A stretch of DNA of 40,362 nt from Coriobacteriia bacterium (lineage in GTDB: Bacteria; Actinomycetota; Coriobacteriia; Anaerosomatales; PALSA-660). Location: positions 1-40,362 of the forward strand of contig JAUSAU010000012.1 in assembly GCA_030652345.1 (NCBI GenBank). The letters are read 5' to 3'. Each line of letters starts with the position of its first letter. Within the stretch, counting starts at the first letter, position 1. Both the position numbers and the translations under genes were made by a program. The notes beneath the pieces were generated by a model that was not told the origin of the DNA, did no database searches, and saw nothing but the letters and a program-made list of their open reading frames with translations. Below, in pieces: positions 25,605 through 34,891 of this stretch.

Positions 25605-25691
25605 GTCGAGTCCTCCTCGAGAATGCTTCGCGGTTCCGCCGGAGCGGTCGATACCGATTATCCCCGAGCGGCGGTGGCCGTGACGCGAAAA

Positions 25692-25717
25692 CGCCCGCCG
25701 TTGTCGGACGGCGGGCG
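25692..25717 (-). terminator. Intrinsic terminator of the pilT gene
   Basis: CGCCCGCCG (25692-25700) pairs with CGGCGGGCG (25709-25717) around an eight-base loop. On the minus strand it is followed directly by TTTTC, 30 bases after the pilT stop. A good rho-independent terminator that isolates pilT from the osmC operon. Confidence 0.85.
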
Positions 25718-25746
25718 CCGGGGTGCCTTGTCTCGCGTGCGGGTGC

Positions 25747-27345
<1,599 letters not shown>

Positions 27346-27526
27346 GGGTCAGGACGTCCTTCCGTTCGTGAAGCGCCGCCGCCTTGGCTCGAGGCGCCGC
27401 GCAGGCCATTTCCGGCAGACCACTGTTTCTATCGGCATGGTGCTTACCCCACTGAACGCGAGTCGCGACCCAGTCGGCTTCTACCCTGCCGTATGATGGT
27501 CGGACGAACAACCACCCGGAGGTTAC

Positions 27527-28855
27527 ATGGTAGTGCTGACAGCTCTGCGCGTCGACGGTCTGGCCACAGGAGGCGCGGGTGTCGCGCGCGCCGAGGACGG
27601 ACGGGTGGTATTCGTTCGCGGGGGCTGCCCCGGCGACGTCGTCGACGTCCTGGTCACGGCCGACAAGGGCCGCCATCTCGAGGGCGAGGTCGCGGCGATC
27701 GTCGAACCATCGGCTGACCGGCGCACCGCGCCGTGCCCATACTTCGGCGTCTGCGGCGGCTGTCAGTGGCAGCACATCAGCTATCAGGCACAGATCGATG
27801 CGAAACGGCTCCAGGTGGTCGACGCGCTCACGCGCATCGGGCACTTCAAGGATCCCGTCGTCAACGCGACGGTGAAGTCCGAGTCACCGCTGGGATACCG
27901 CAACAAGATCGAACTCCGCGTCGTCACCGGAGCGGATGGCCGGCCGCTCATCGGCATGACGCAAGCCGCCTCGGACAATCTCGTCCCGATCGAGGCGTGC
28001 CTCCTGCTCCCGAGCCGCGCCCGCAAGATCCCGAAGTCCATCTCGGGCGCCCTGCGCTACCTGTCGGGACGGGCGCCGTTCGAGATCGGCCGCGTCGCCA
28101 TCAGGATCGGCGTGCACACACGCGACGTCGAGATCGACATGTGGGGGCCGCCCGGCCCGTTCCCGCGCAATGCGGTAGCCAAGACGCTCGCCGACGCGGC
28201 GAAGACGACGAGCATCACGCGGGTCATGGTCAAGGACGGCGACTCGCGCGACCGCTCCGACGCCAAGGTCGAGGTCCTCTCGGGCCGCGGCCATTGGCGG
28301 GAGCGCCTCGCCGGCTTCACGTATCGCGTCTCGGCGCCGTCCTTCTTCCAGACGAACACGGCGGTGGCCGAGCAGCTCGTGACGATGGTCGTCGACACGC
28401 TGCGTCCCGACGGCGGCGACCGGGTCCTCGACCTCTACGCCGGGGTCGGGACGTTCACGCTGCCCCTTGCCGAGCGCGCAGGCGAAGTGGTCGCCGTCGA
28501 AGGCCTCGGGCATGCGGTCCGCGATCTCAACGCCAACATCGAGGACTCGGGCGCCTGGGCGGACGTCATGCCCGGCGACGCTGCGCGGGCGCTCGCGGAT
28601 GCCGGCAAGTTCGACATGGCGGTCGTCGACCCCCCTCGTACGGGCCTGCACAAGGACGCGCTCGCGGCGCTGGTGCGCACACGAGCGCGAAAGATCTGCT
28701 ACGTCTCATGCGACCCGGCCACGCTCGCGCGTGACGCGCGCGCGCTCGCGGACGAGGGCTTCGAGCTCATCTCCGCGACGCCGGTCGACATGTTCCCGCA
28801 GACATGGCATGTCGAGACGGTGGCCCTGCTCGAGCGGCCGGCGACGAAGCGCTAG
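27527..28855 (+). CDS. RNA (uracil-5)-methyltransferase, RlmD/TrmA family
   Basis: S-adenosylmethionine-dependent enzyme that makes 5-methyluridine in 23S rRNA or tRNA; 442 residues. In order: an N-terminal TRAM domain; a [4Fe-4S] site (CPYFGVCGGCQWQHISY plus the later EACLLLP); the SAM fold (VLDLYAGVGTFTLPLAE); the VDPPRTGL motif; and the catalytic Cys in CYVSCDPATLARD. ATG 27527 follows GGAGG by four bases. The family (RlmC, RlmD, TrmA) cannot be resolved to one target by eye. A TATGAT at 27492-27497 could be its -10 box, but I see no matching -35. It overlaps the convergent cytochrome-b5-like gene by four bases. Confidence 0.94.
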   Translation: MVVLTALRVDGLATGGAGVARAEDGRVVFVRGGCPGDVVDVLVTADKGRHLEGEVAAIVEPSADRRTAPCPYFGVCGGCQWQHISYQAQIDAKRLQVVDALTRIGHFKDPVVNATVKSESPLGYRNKIELRVVTGADGRPLIGMTQAASDNLVPIEACLLLPSRARKIPKSISGALRYLSGRAPFEIGRVAIRIGVHTRDVEIDMWGPPGPFPRNAVAKTLADAAKTTSITRVMVKDGDSRDRSDAKVEVLSGRGHWRERLAGFTYRVSAPSFFQTNTAVAEQLVTMVVDTLRPDGGDRVLDLYAGVGTFTLPLAERAGEVVAVEGLGHAVRDLNANIEDSGAWADVMPGDAARALADAGKFDMAVVDPPRTGLHKDALAALVRTRARKICYVSCDPATLARDARALADEGFELISATPVDMFPQTWHVETVALLERPATKR

Positions 28856-29079
28856 ACGAGCTTGCCGACCTCAGGAAAGTCCGTCACGTAGACGTCGTGC
28901 GGTGCGTCGTCGTGCTCGGACGTCAGGTCCGCACCGGCCTGGTGCGTCCCCTCGTGATCGCCGTCGCCCCACATCGAGGACTCGGTCACGTCGTAGACGA
29001 TGCCCTTGAACGCGACGTAGGCGGGCTGGCCGTTGCGGCCGTCGTACTTGGCGAGCTCCTCAGCGGTGAAATCGGCCAT
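28852..29079 (-). CDS. Small cytochrome b5-like heme/steroid-binding protein
   Basis: A 75-residue soluble protein with the cytochrome b5 fold pattern: FTAEELAKYDGRNGQPAYVAFKG cut into two blocks, then VYDVTES, an AGADLTSEH segment and APHDVYV near the end. The classical HPGG heme-ligand motif is replaced by HEGTHQAGADLT, as in the short prokaryotic members of the family. Heme binding is therefore plausible but not proven. ATG 29079 has GGAGG six bases upstream. Monocistronic, between two terminator-like hairpins and the convergent methyltransferase gene. Role unknown. Confidence 0.85.
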   Translation of the reverse strand: MADFTAEELAKYDGRNGQPAYVAFKGIVYDVTESSMWGDGDHEGTHQAGADLTSEHDDAPHDVYVTDFPEVGKLV

Positions 29080-29112
29080 CGGTTTCCTCCAACGTATCGG
29101 GGGCGAAGAGTG

Positions 29113-29136
29113 ACGGCGCCGCGCGTGCGGCGCCGT
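29113..29136 (-). terminator. Perfect 10-bp hairpin after the small secreted protein gene
   Basis: ACGGCGCCGC (29113-29122) and GCGGCGCCGT (29127-29136) pair perfectly around GCGT. It lies between the small secreted protein gene and the cytochrome-b5-like gene, both on the minus strand. There is no long T run, so it is a likely but imperfect terminator. Confidence 0.6.
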
Positions 29137-29175
29137 TGCATATGTACCCCACGGATGCGTCGAAGCGCCCGACCG

Positions 29176-29532
29176 TCACCTGCCGAGGTGGCTCAGGAAC
29201 CCGACAGCCTTGAAGAAGATGCCGGCCACCAGCGGGATGAGCGCAAGCTTCATGAGCGAACCCTCGCCCTCGGCGCCGCCGAGACCCTTCGCGACCTCGC
29301 CGAAGTCGATCCGGAGCGGACGCTGCTTGCCATTGACGTTCATCGTGACGGTCGCGGCGGTGGCGCCGAGCGCCACGCCCTTGGTCTGAGCCAGCAGCTG
29401 CTCGGCCATCTGTGCACCGCTGACCTGCGACACCACGCGCGACTGAAGGTGGCTCGCGGCGAAGACGGGAACCGGGAGGGCCAGGACGAGCAGCAGCGCG
29501 ATCGCGAGTCCTCGGATGAGTGTCCGCTTCAT
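29176..29532 (-). CDS. Small exported protein of unknown function
   Basis: A 118-residue protein I do not recognise. ATG 29532 follows AAGGAGG by eight bases. Residues 1-27 form a signal peptide with a likely cut after VFAAS. The middle (about 28-85) is polar, with VSQVSGAQMAEQLLAQTKGV and the beta-like TVTMNVNGKQRPLRIDFGE. Near the C-terminus is a hydrophobic segment (about 95-112, LMKLALIPLVAGIFFKAVGF) that could anchor it. A good Crp-type palindrome lies 75-90 bases upstream, so it may be part of the regulon of the neighbouring Crp/Fnr gene. No cysteines, no known catalytic motif. Confidence 0.7.
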   Translation of the reverse strand: MKRTLIRGLAIALLLVLALPVPVFAASHLQSRVVSQVSGAQMAEQLLAQTKGVALGATAATVTMNVNGKQRPLRIDFGEVAKGLGGAEGEGSLMKLALIPLVAGIFFKAVGFLSHLGR

Positions 29533-29606
29533 CGTCGCCACCTCCTTCTCCCCCACTCGTGTCCGCTCGTTTCACGAACAGCATCGGAACCCGGAGACCA
29601 CTCCGA

Positions 29607-29622
29607 TGTGACGGATATCACG
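29607..29622. promoter_or_regulatory. Candidate Crp-type operator
   Basis: TGTGA-CGGATA-TCACG matches the Crp consensus TGTGA-N6-TCACA in nine of ten defined positions. It lies 75-90 bases upstream of the small secreted protein gene. The Crp-family protein encoded next door has RETASR in its recognition helix, like the RETxxR of E. coli Crp that reads TGTGA. A related 14-base stretch, ATGTGACGGNTATC, recurs near the start of that regulator gene (30486-30499). Confidence 0.5.
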
Positions 29623-29744
29623 CAATCACACCGTTCGCGACCGACGGTACCGCTCATCCGCTGAATGGTTCCGTTCGGTATGCGCTCCGTCACACTTCAC
29701 GCTTGCACGGTGCGCGTTCGCAGCCCGCTCGTCCCCGGGAAGCG

Positions 29745-29772
29745 GCGAAGGCGCCCCGGAGGGCGCCTTCGC
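29745..29772 (-). terminator. Terminator hairpin after the Crp/Fnr gene
   Basis: GCGAAGGCGCC (29745-29755) pairs with GGCGCCTTCGC (29762-29772) over 11 bp around a six-base loop, 22 bases beyond the stop of the regulator gene on the minus strand. No strong T run follows. Confidence 0.7.
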
Positions 29773-29794
29773 AGGAATGACGACAGCAGCGGAT

Positions 29795-30505
29795 CTACTC
29801 GCTCTCGAGCCCCTCCCGCAGACGGAAGAGGTCGACCACGATGCGGCGACCCTTCGTCGCCAGCACACCCTCCTTGACCAGCGAGGAGATGATGCGGCTC
29901 GCGGTCTCGCGCGACGTGCCGGCGAGCGTGGCGATCTCGTAGTGGGTGAGGCCGGCGATGACCGGCACGCCACGGGCTTCGTACGACGCCGTCGCGACGT
30001 TGAGGATCACGCGCATCACCCGGTGGCGCGCGTCGTGGAACGCCATGTCCTCGAGCCGCGTGATCGTGTGACGCAGGCGCCGCGAGAGCGTCGCGATGAG
30101 TGAGAGTGCCAGGCGCGGCTGGAGCTGGATCGCCGCCGACAGGTCCTTGCCGTCGAGCGCGAGGACCTCCACGTCGGTGACCGCGATGACATCCGCGCTG
30201 CGCGGCTCGGAGTCGACAAGTGACATCTCGCCGAAGTGGGCCGGCGCCTCAAGGTAGTTCAGCGCGAGCTCCTTGCCGTCGGGCGACGCGAGCGAGACCT
30301 TCACGCGACCGGAGACCAGGAGGTACATGCAGCCACCGCGCTCGTGCTGAGTGACGATGAAGGCGCCCTTCGGGACCTGCTTGAGCGACACCATCGCGGC
30401 GAGCGTCTCCACCTCCTCCGCACCGAGGTCGGCGAAGATGGGAAGGCTGCGGAGCTTAGGGATGATGGAACTTCTGGAAGTATTCATGTGACGGTTATCG
30501 GACAC
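29795..30505 (-). CDS. Crp/Fnr family transcription regulator
   Basis: A 236-residue one-component regulator. The N-terminal cyclic-nucleotide-binding-type fold spans about 20-140 (MYLLVSGRVKVSLASPDGKE, FGEMSLVDSEPRSADVIAV). The C-terminal winged helix has EIATLAGTSRETASRIISSL. The sensor pocket keeps GEMSLVD...RSA, close to the GE-L----RSA pattern of cAMP-binding members, but the ligand cannot be told by eye; no N-terminal Cys cluster means it is not an oxygen-sensing Fnr. Start uncertain: GTG 30505 has AGGAG only three bases away, and ATG 30487 has none in range. It lies 82 bases downstream of the FAD/Fe-S fusion gene and may control nearby redox genes. Confidence 0.92.
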   Translation of the reverse strand: MSDNRHMNTSRSSIIPKLRSLPIFADLGAEEVETLAAMVSLKQVPKGAFIVTQHERGGCMYLLVSGRVKVSLASPDGKELALNYLEAPAHFGEMSLVDSEPRSADVIAVTDVEVLALDGKDLSAAIQLQPRLALSLIATLSRRLRHTITRLEDMAFHDARHRVMRVILNVATASYEARGVPVIAGLTHYEIATLAGTSRETASRIISSLVKEGVLATKGRRIVVDLFRLREGLESE

Positions 30506-30586
30506 CCCCTCCTGTGACTTGAGGCACATCATGTCACGAATCCCAAGCACGGAGGGGTATCCGACGCGTACATATTCGAAGGCGCG

Positions 30587-33500
30587 CTACATCTCGGTGC
30601 GGATGTACTCGATCATGAGCGGCGTCACGTGCGGGATGAGCTCCGGCAGGTAGTTCGGCATGAGCGAGTCCATCGTCTTGGGCAGCAGGTCGGGCATGAG
30701 GTCGGCCATGTCCGCCGGCATGTCGCCGACGCGCCTGCCGACCGCCTCGACCATGTCGGGCATGACCTTGCTCAGGATGCCGGGCGCCATCGCCGGGAAC
30801 ATGAGCGGCAGCACCTTCTCCATCATCACGAGGCCGCCGGGCACGTGCTTCATGGCACCCATCATCGGCTTCATCCCGAACGGCATCGCGTCCATCATCT
30901 GCGGGAAGATCTCCGCCATGACACCCGCCATGTTCTCCGGCAACATGAGGTCGATGAAGGTGTCGAAGTAACCCCACATATAGAGTGAGTGGTCCGACGA
31001 GCTCGGGATCGTGTAGCCCTTGGCCTCCGCGACGAAGCGCGCGAGGTCGTCTACCTCGATGTCCATGCCGTTCTTCTCGGCCGAGTCGCGCAGCTGCACT
31101 TGGCAGCACGGACACAGGGCGACGAGCTTGTCGGCCCCGACGTCGATCGCCTCTTGCAGGCGCACCCCGCCCAGGATCGGCGCGACCGGCTTCTCGCCGA
31201 TGAGCGTCAGCACCGACCCGCAGCACAGGCCGTCCTCGCGGTTGTGCTCCATCTCGACGAGCTCGACGCCGGGCATCGCCTTCAGCATGTCGCGCGGCGG
31301 CTCGTAGTTGCCCTGCGCGCGGCCCATGTGACAGGAGTCGTGGAACGCGACCTTCGCATTGACCTCGGTGTCGAAGGTGAGATCACCGGCGACCATCGCG
31401 TCGGCGAGCAACTCCGAGTAGTGCTTCACCTCGAACTCGTACTCGTCGCCGCGCTTGCGTGCGATGTCGGCGTAGAGCTCCTTCCACACGAGCCCGCATG
31501 CCGGGCACGAGGTGACGATCGTCTTCGCGCCGCGCTTCCGCGCCTCGGTCGTGTTGTGGACGTAGATCTCCTCGAAGAGGTCCCACTTGCCCGCGACCTT
31601 CATCGGGATGCCGCAGCACGCCTCGTCCTCGCCCATGTACGAGATGTCGTAGCCGGCATCAGTGAGCAAGCGGACGGACGCCTCGGCCACGTCGGTGTTC
31701 ACGAAACTCGCCGTGCACCCGGCGAAGTAGAGCAGCGGGCCCTCGTCGGCGATCTTGGGCTTCATGTCCTCGGGCACCCAGTCGGCGCGATGCTCGGCCT
31801 TGCCGGCCCAGATGTCGCGCTCGCCGCGCAATGAGGCCGCCATCATCTCGAACGGCGGGAACGTCATGCGCTTCTCTTCGTCGATGAGCTTGCCGCGCAT
31901 CGTCATCCACGAGTGCTCGACGGGGAGCTGCAGCTGGCAGCGCCCGTTACAGACCTCGCACGTCGTGCAGACGAGGAACGTGTTCACCATGTGCTGGTCG
32001 AACTTCTCGCGACCTTCTACGACTTCGCGCAGGTAGAGGTACTTGCCGCGGGGAGAGTGGCTCATCCAGCCGCGACCGGTGTACTCCTCGCAGGTGGGGA
32101 CGCAGTAGCCGCACTGGGCGCAGGCGTAGGCGTAGAACGCGACCTCGGCCGGGATGCCGTTGATGTCGCGCGTGCCCATCGGGTCGCCCGCCGGCGGCTT
32201 CATCGCGTTGGCGACGGGCCGGATGACGGGCTCGAGGGCGGCGGCCATGCCCATGATCACGTCGATCACGCCGCTGCCGAGGACCTTGTTCGGGTTCATG
32301 AGCCCGGCCGGGTCGACTCGCTTCTTGTAGGCGGCCAGCGTCGCCACGCGCTCTGCGCCAAGGACCGATCCGGCCTCGTGGCGGAAGTACAGGCCGGTCG
32401 AGTACGCCGCGCCGCCGTGGCGCTTCGCGATCGCGATGACCGACAGCGACAGCGCGAACGCCGCGTTGAAGGCGAAGGAGCGCTGGTCGTGCGGGATGAA
32501 GCCGAGCAGCACGACGTAGTCGCCCTTGCCGACCATGCCCTCGAGCACGAACGGCTGCTTGATCTTCTCGTCGATCTCGGCGAGGACGGCGGGCATCTCG
32601 GAGAGAGGCACGATGACCTCGGTGGGGATGATGGACGGCCCGATCCGCTTCAGGCGCATCGGGGCGAACCGCTGGTCCCACTCGTGCTCGGCGATCTCGG
32701 GCCCGAGGTCGGTGCCGCGATGGGCGGCGGCGATCTCCTCGAGCGGCAGGTCCACGGCCGGGCGGCGCGACTCCGGATAGGCGATGACGGCGATGTACGC
32801 CTCCGGCAGCACCGGCTCGGCGTGCTTCGCGTGCGCCTCCTCGTACGGGTGGCCGTGGCGGTGCGGCAGCAGCTTCTTCATGCCGACCGACTCGGGGTTG
32901 AGGAACGTGATCGACCAGATCGGCACGGCGCGGCGCGAGAGTTCGGAGAGGGCGGCGCCGAGCGACGCCGCGTCGGGGAACGCGATGGCGCGGTGCACCT
33001 CGGGCTCCAGATCGCGCAGCGCGATCGTCACCTCGGTGATGATGCCGGTGATGCCTTCGGCGTCGGCGACGAGCGTCGCCAGCTCCGTGCCGGAGAACTC
33101 GCGGGCCTCGCCGGTCGGCAGGATCACGCGCGCGGACAGCACGCTGTCCTTGAACATGCCGTACTCGTACGAACCGAACCCGCTGCCGCCCTGCGCGAGC
33201 CAGCCGGCCACGGTGGACGACGGCGTCGAGGACGGGTAGAGCCGGACGTCGAGCCCTGCCTTGTTGAGCGCCTTCTGCAGGGGCTCCCAAATGATCCCGC
33301 CCTGGACGCGCGCGGTGCGCGCATCGTTGTCTATGTCGAGCACCGCGGCCATGCCCGAGACGTCCACGACGACCGCACCCTTCATGGGCAGCACACCGCC
33401 GTACCCGGACGTGGAGGCTCCGCGAGGGACGAGCTTGAGCCCTTCGCGCGCGGCGAGCTTCACCACCGCGACGACCTCGTCCTCGGAGTGCGGACGCACG

Positions 33501-33658
33501 ACGGCGCCCGCCAAGCCGTTGGGCAGGAACGGCGCCACGAGCACGGGCATCACACCGATGTCGGCCGAGTACAGCTTCCGCTCTACGCGGTCGGTGCTCA
33601 CCCTCTTCACGCCGACGATCTCGGACAAGGTGGTCTCGATCCGTTCGCTGACAGCCAT
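30587..33658 (-). CDS. FAD-linked oxidase / Fe-S / CCG-domain fusion oxidoreductase
   Basis: A 1023-residue fusion of GlcD-like and GlpC/HdrD-like parts. Residues ~30-220: FAD-binding domain (VPRGASTSGYGGVLPMKG, GWLAQGGSGFGSYEYGMF). ~220-460: FAD-oxidase C-terminal domain. ~513-575: two [4Fe-4S] motifs (CAQCGYCVPTC, CTTCEVCNGRC). ~648-720 and ~773-851: two cysteine-rich CCG domains (YFAGCT, ACCGIP, SCPACG; DSCHMG, LCCGS, CPCC). The domain set fits a D-lactate or glycolate-type dehydrogenase, or an enzyme using a disulfide-type substrate. The last ~115 residues are Met/Pro-rich and unlike the rest. ATG 33658 is chosen by domain start; its ribosome site is weak. Confidence 0.9.
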   Translation of the reverse strand: MAVSERIETTLSEIVGVKRVSTDRVERKLYSADIGVMPVLVAPFLPNGLAGAVVRPHSEDEVVAVVKLAAREGLKLVPRGASTSGYGGVLPMKGAVVVDVSGMAAVLDIDNDARTARVQGGIIWEPLQKALNKAGLDVRLYPSSTPSSTVAGWLAQGGSGFGSYEYGMFKDSVLSARVILPTGEAREFSGTELATLVADAEGITGIITEVTIALRDLEPEVHRAIAFPDAASLGAALSELSRRAVPIWSITFLNPESVGMKKLLPHRHGHPYEEAHAKHAEPVLPEAYIAVIAYPESRRPAVDLPLEEIAAAHRGTDLGPEIAEHEWDQRFAPMRLKRIGPSIIPTEVIVPLSEMPAVLAEIDEKIKQPFVLEGMVGKGDYVVLLGFIPHDQRSFAFNAAFALSLSVIAIAKRHGGAAYSTGLYFRHEAGSVLGAERVATLAAYKKRVDPAGLMNPNKVLGSGVIDVIMGMAAALEPVIRPVANAMKPPAGDPMGTRDINGIPAEVAFYAYACAQCGYCVPTCEEYTGRGWMSHSPRGKYLYLREVVEGREKFDQHMVNTFLVCTTCEVCNGRCQLQLPVEHSWMTMRGKLIDEEKRMTFPPFEMMAASLRGERDIWAGKAEHRADWVPEDMKPKIADEGPLLYFAGCTASFVNTDVAEASVRLLTDAGYDISYMGEDEACCGIPMKVAGKWDLFEEIYVHNTTEARKRGAKTIVTSCPACGLVWKELYADIARKRGDEYEFEVKHYSELLADAMVAGDLTFDTEVNAKVAFHDSCHMGRAQGNYEPPRDMLKAMPGVELVEMEHNREDGLCCGSVLTLIGEKPVAPILGGVRLQEAIDVGADKLVALCPCCQVQLRDSAEKNGMDIEVDDLARFVAEAKGYTIPSSSDHSLYMWGYFDTFIDLMLPENMAGVMAEIFPQMMDAMPFGMKPMMGAMKHVPGGLVMMEKVLPLMFPAMAPGILSKVMPDMVEAVGRRVGDMPADMADLMPDLLPKTMDSLMPNYLPELIPHVTPLMIEYIRTEM

Positions 33659-33729
33659 CGGGGGCACGCCCTTCGTCGTGAGAGTCCGCATGGGCGCAGG
33701 AGGGCGTCGACGGGCTCAATACCTACTTG

Positions 33730-33759
33730 GGTATTCCGGCACGTGCCGGACTATACCCC
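33730..33759. promoter_or_regulatory. Long imperfect palindrome between divergent genes
   Basis: GGGTAT-t-CCGGCAC|GTGCCGG-act-ATACCC. The central 14 bases (33737-33750) are a perfect palindrome, and the flanking GGGTAT/ATACCC add six more pairs. It lies about 72 bases upstream of the FAD/Fe-S fusion gene and 165 bases upstream of the HAD gene, in a 266-bp divergent gap. A good candidate for a dimeric-regulator operator; as RNA it would also fold as a hairpin. Confidence 0.5.
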
Positions 33760-33924
33760 CGACCGTATGGGTGGTCAACGGATGAACGGAGATTAGGCGA
33801 CGGAGGCCCGAACTGTCCGCCGAACGGTATGACGCGCGAGCGCCGGGCGTGGCCCCGCGAGCGTCGAGTGGTACGATTCGCCCGCTTCGGAAACGGCCCC
33901 CACCGGGAAGACAGGTCCTCGCGA

Positions 33925-34626
33925 ATGCACGGCATCCTCTTCGATCTGGACGGCACGCTCCTCGACCTGGACATCCAGGTCTTCCTGCGCCGTTACTTCG
34001 GTGCGATGAGCGAGATGACCGCACGGCACTTCCCCGGTCTCGATACGATGCCCTCGATACTCGCCTCGACCGAGGCCATGCAACGGCCCCACCCCGGGCT
34101 GACGAACCGCGACGTGTTCTGCGAGGACTTCCTCGAGAGGACCGGCGTGGACCTGACGCAGCACTGGGATGTCTTCGACGAGTTCTACGCGGACGTCTTC
34201 CCGACGCTGGGCGACGGCTACAAGCCGATGCCGGGAGCCCGGGAAGCGGTCGAGGCGGCGCTGGATCTCGGCCTGAAAGTGGCGATCGCCACGCAGCCGA
34301 TCTTCCCCCGGGCGGCCGTGGATGCGCGGATGGCGTGGGCCGACGTCGCGGACCTGCCCGTGCACGTGGTCACCACGTACGAGTACATGCACGCCTGCAA
34401 ACCGCAGGCGGCGTACTTCCGCGAGACGGCCGAGATGCTGGGATGCGCGCCCGCCGAATGCCTGATGGTCGGCGACGACCGCGGGCTCGATCTGCCGGCG
34501 GCCGACACGGGGATGCGGACCTTCTATGTGGGGGGCGCCACCGGGACGTCGGCGGACTTCTCAGGTCCCCTCACCGAGCTTCCACACCTGTTGCACCGCC
34601 TCACGGGAGCGGGCGTGGAACTCTAG
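33925..34626 (+). CDS. HAD superfamily hydrolase
   Basis: A 233-residue haloacid-dehalogenase-fold protein, probably a phosphatase. Motif I is FDLDGTLLDLD (nucleophile D8), motif II is VAIATQPIFP (Thr), motif III is the Lys in HACKPQAAYF, and motif IV is VGDDRGLDLPAA. A helical cap lies between motifs I and II (C1 type). The frame is open from 33727, but ATG 33925 begins the HAD fold. Substrate unknown. It converges with the DUF2249 gene, separated by four bases. Confidence 0.9.
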   Translation: MHGILFDLDGTLLDLDIQVFLRRYFGAMSEMTARHFPGLDTMPSILASTEAMQRPHPGLTNRDVFCEDFLERTGVDLTQHWDVFDEFYADVFPTLGDGYKPMPGAREAVEAALDLGLKVAIATQPIFPRAAVDARMAWADVADLPVHVVTTYEYMHACKPQAAYFRETAEMLGCAPAECLMVGDDRGLDLPAADTGMRTFYVGGATGTSADFSGPLTELPHLLHRLTGAGVEL

Positions 34627-34630
34627 GCGA

Positions 34631-34891
34631 TCAGGCGAATCGCGGCCTGATGAGCGCGACCCAGGCGCCGTCGAGGCGCTGGTCGTAGTGGAACTCGTAG
34701 CGCCCCTTCGTCTCCTTGCGCAACTCGATCTGGTAGCCGAGTCCCGCCGGCTCGTGGTCGCAGATGACCACGACGCTCTCCCTGGCTTCCGCCTGGAGCA
34801 GCTGGTCGAGGACCGTGAACACAAGAGGACGCCTGAGGGCGGGCGTCAGCCCTCGGATATCGATGACCAGGCCATTGGTCGCAATCGCCAC
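34631..34891 (-). CDS. DUF2249 domain protein
   Basis: An 86-residue protein of the DUF2249 family, which has a TusA/SirA-like fold. Visible family marks are LVIDIRGLTPALRRPLVFTV at the start and a pattern VVVICDHEPAGLGYQIELR in the middle, ending with VALIRPRF. GTG 34891 has GGGGAG six bases upstream. Members occur with hemerythrin-like proteins and denitrification or redox genes, but no activity is firmly established. Here it is a single gene between the HAD gene and the long leader of the hydrogenase operon. Confidence 0.8.
   Translation of the reverse strand: MAIATNGLVIDIRGLTPALRRPLVFTVLDQLLQAEARESVVVICDHEPAGLGYQIELRKETKGRYEFHYDQRLDGAWVALIRPRFA

Noticed and set aside
31913..33796. 627-residue plus-strand frame and a 590-residue minus frame over the FAD/Fe-S gene
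   Set aside because: No ribosome site or motifs and shadow-like composition; the 1023-residue oxidoreductase explains the region.
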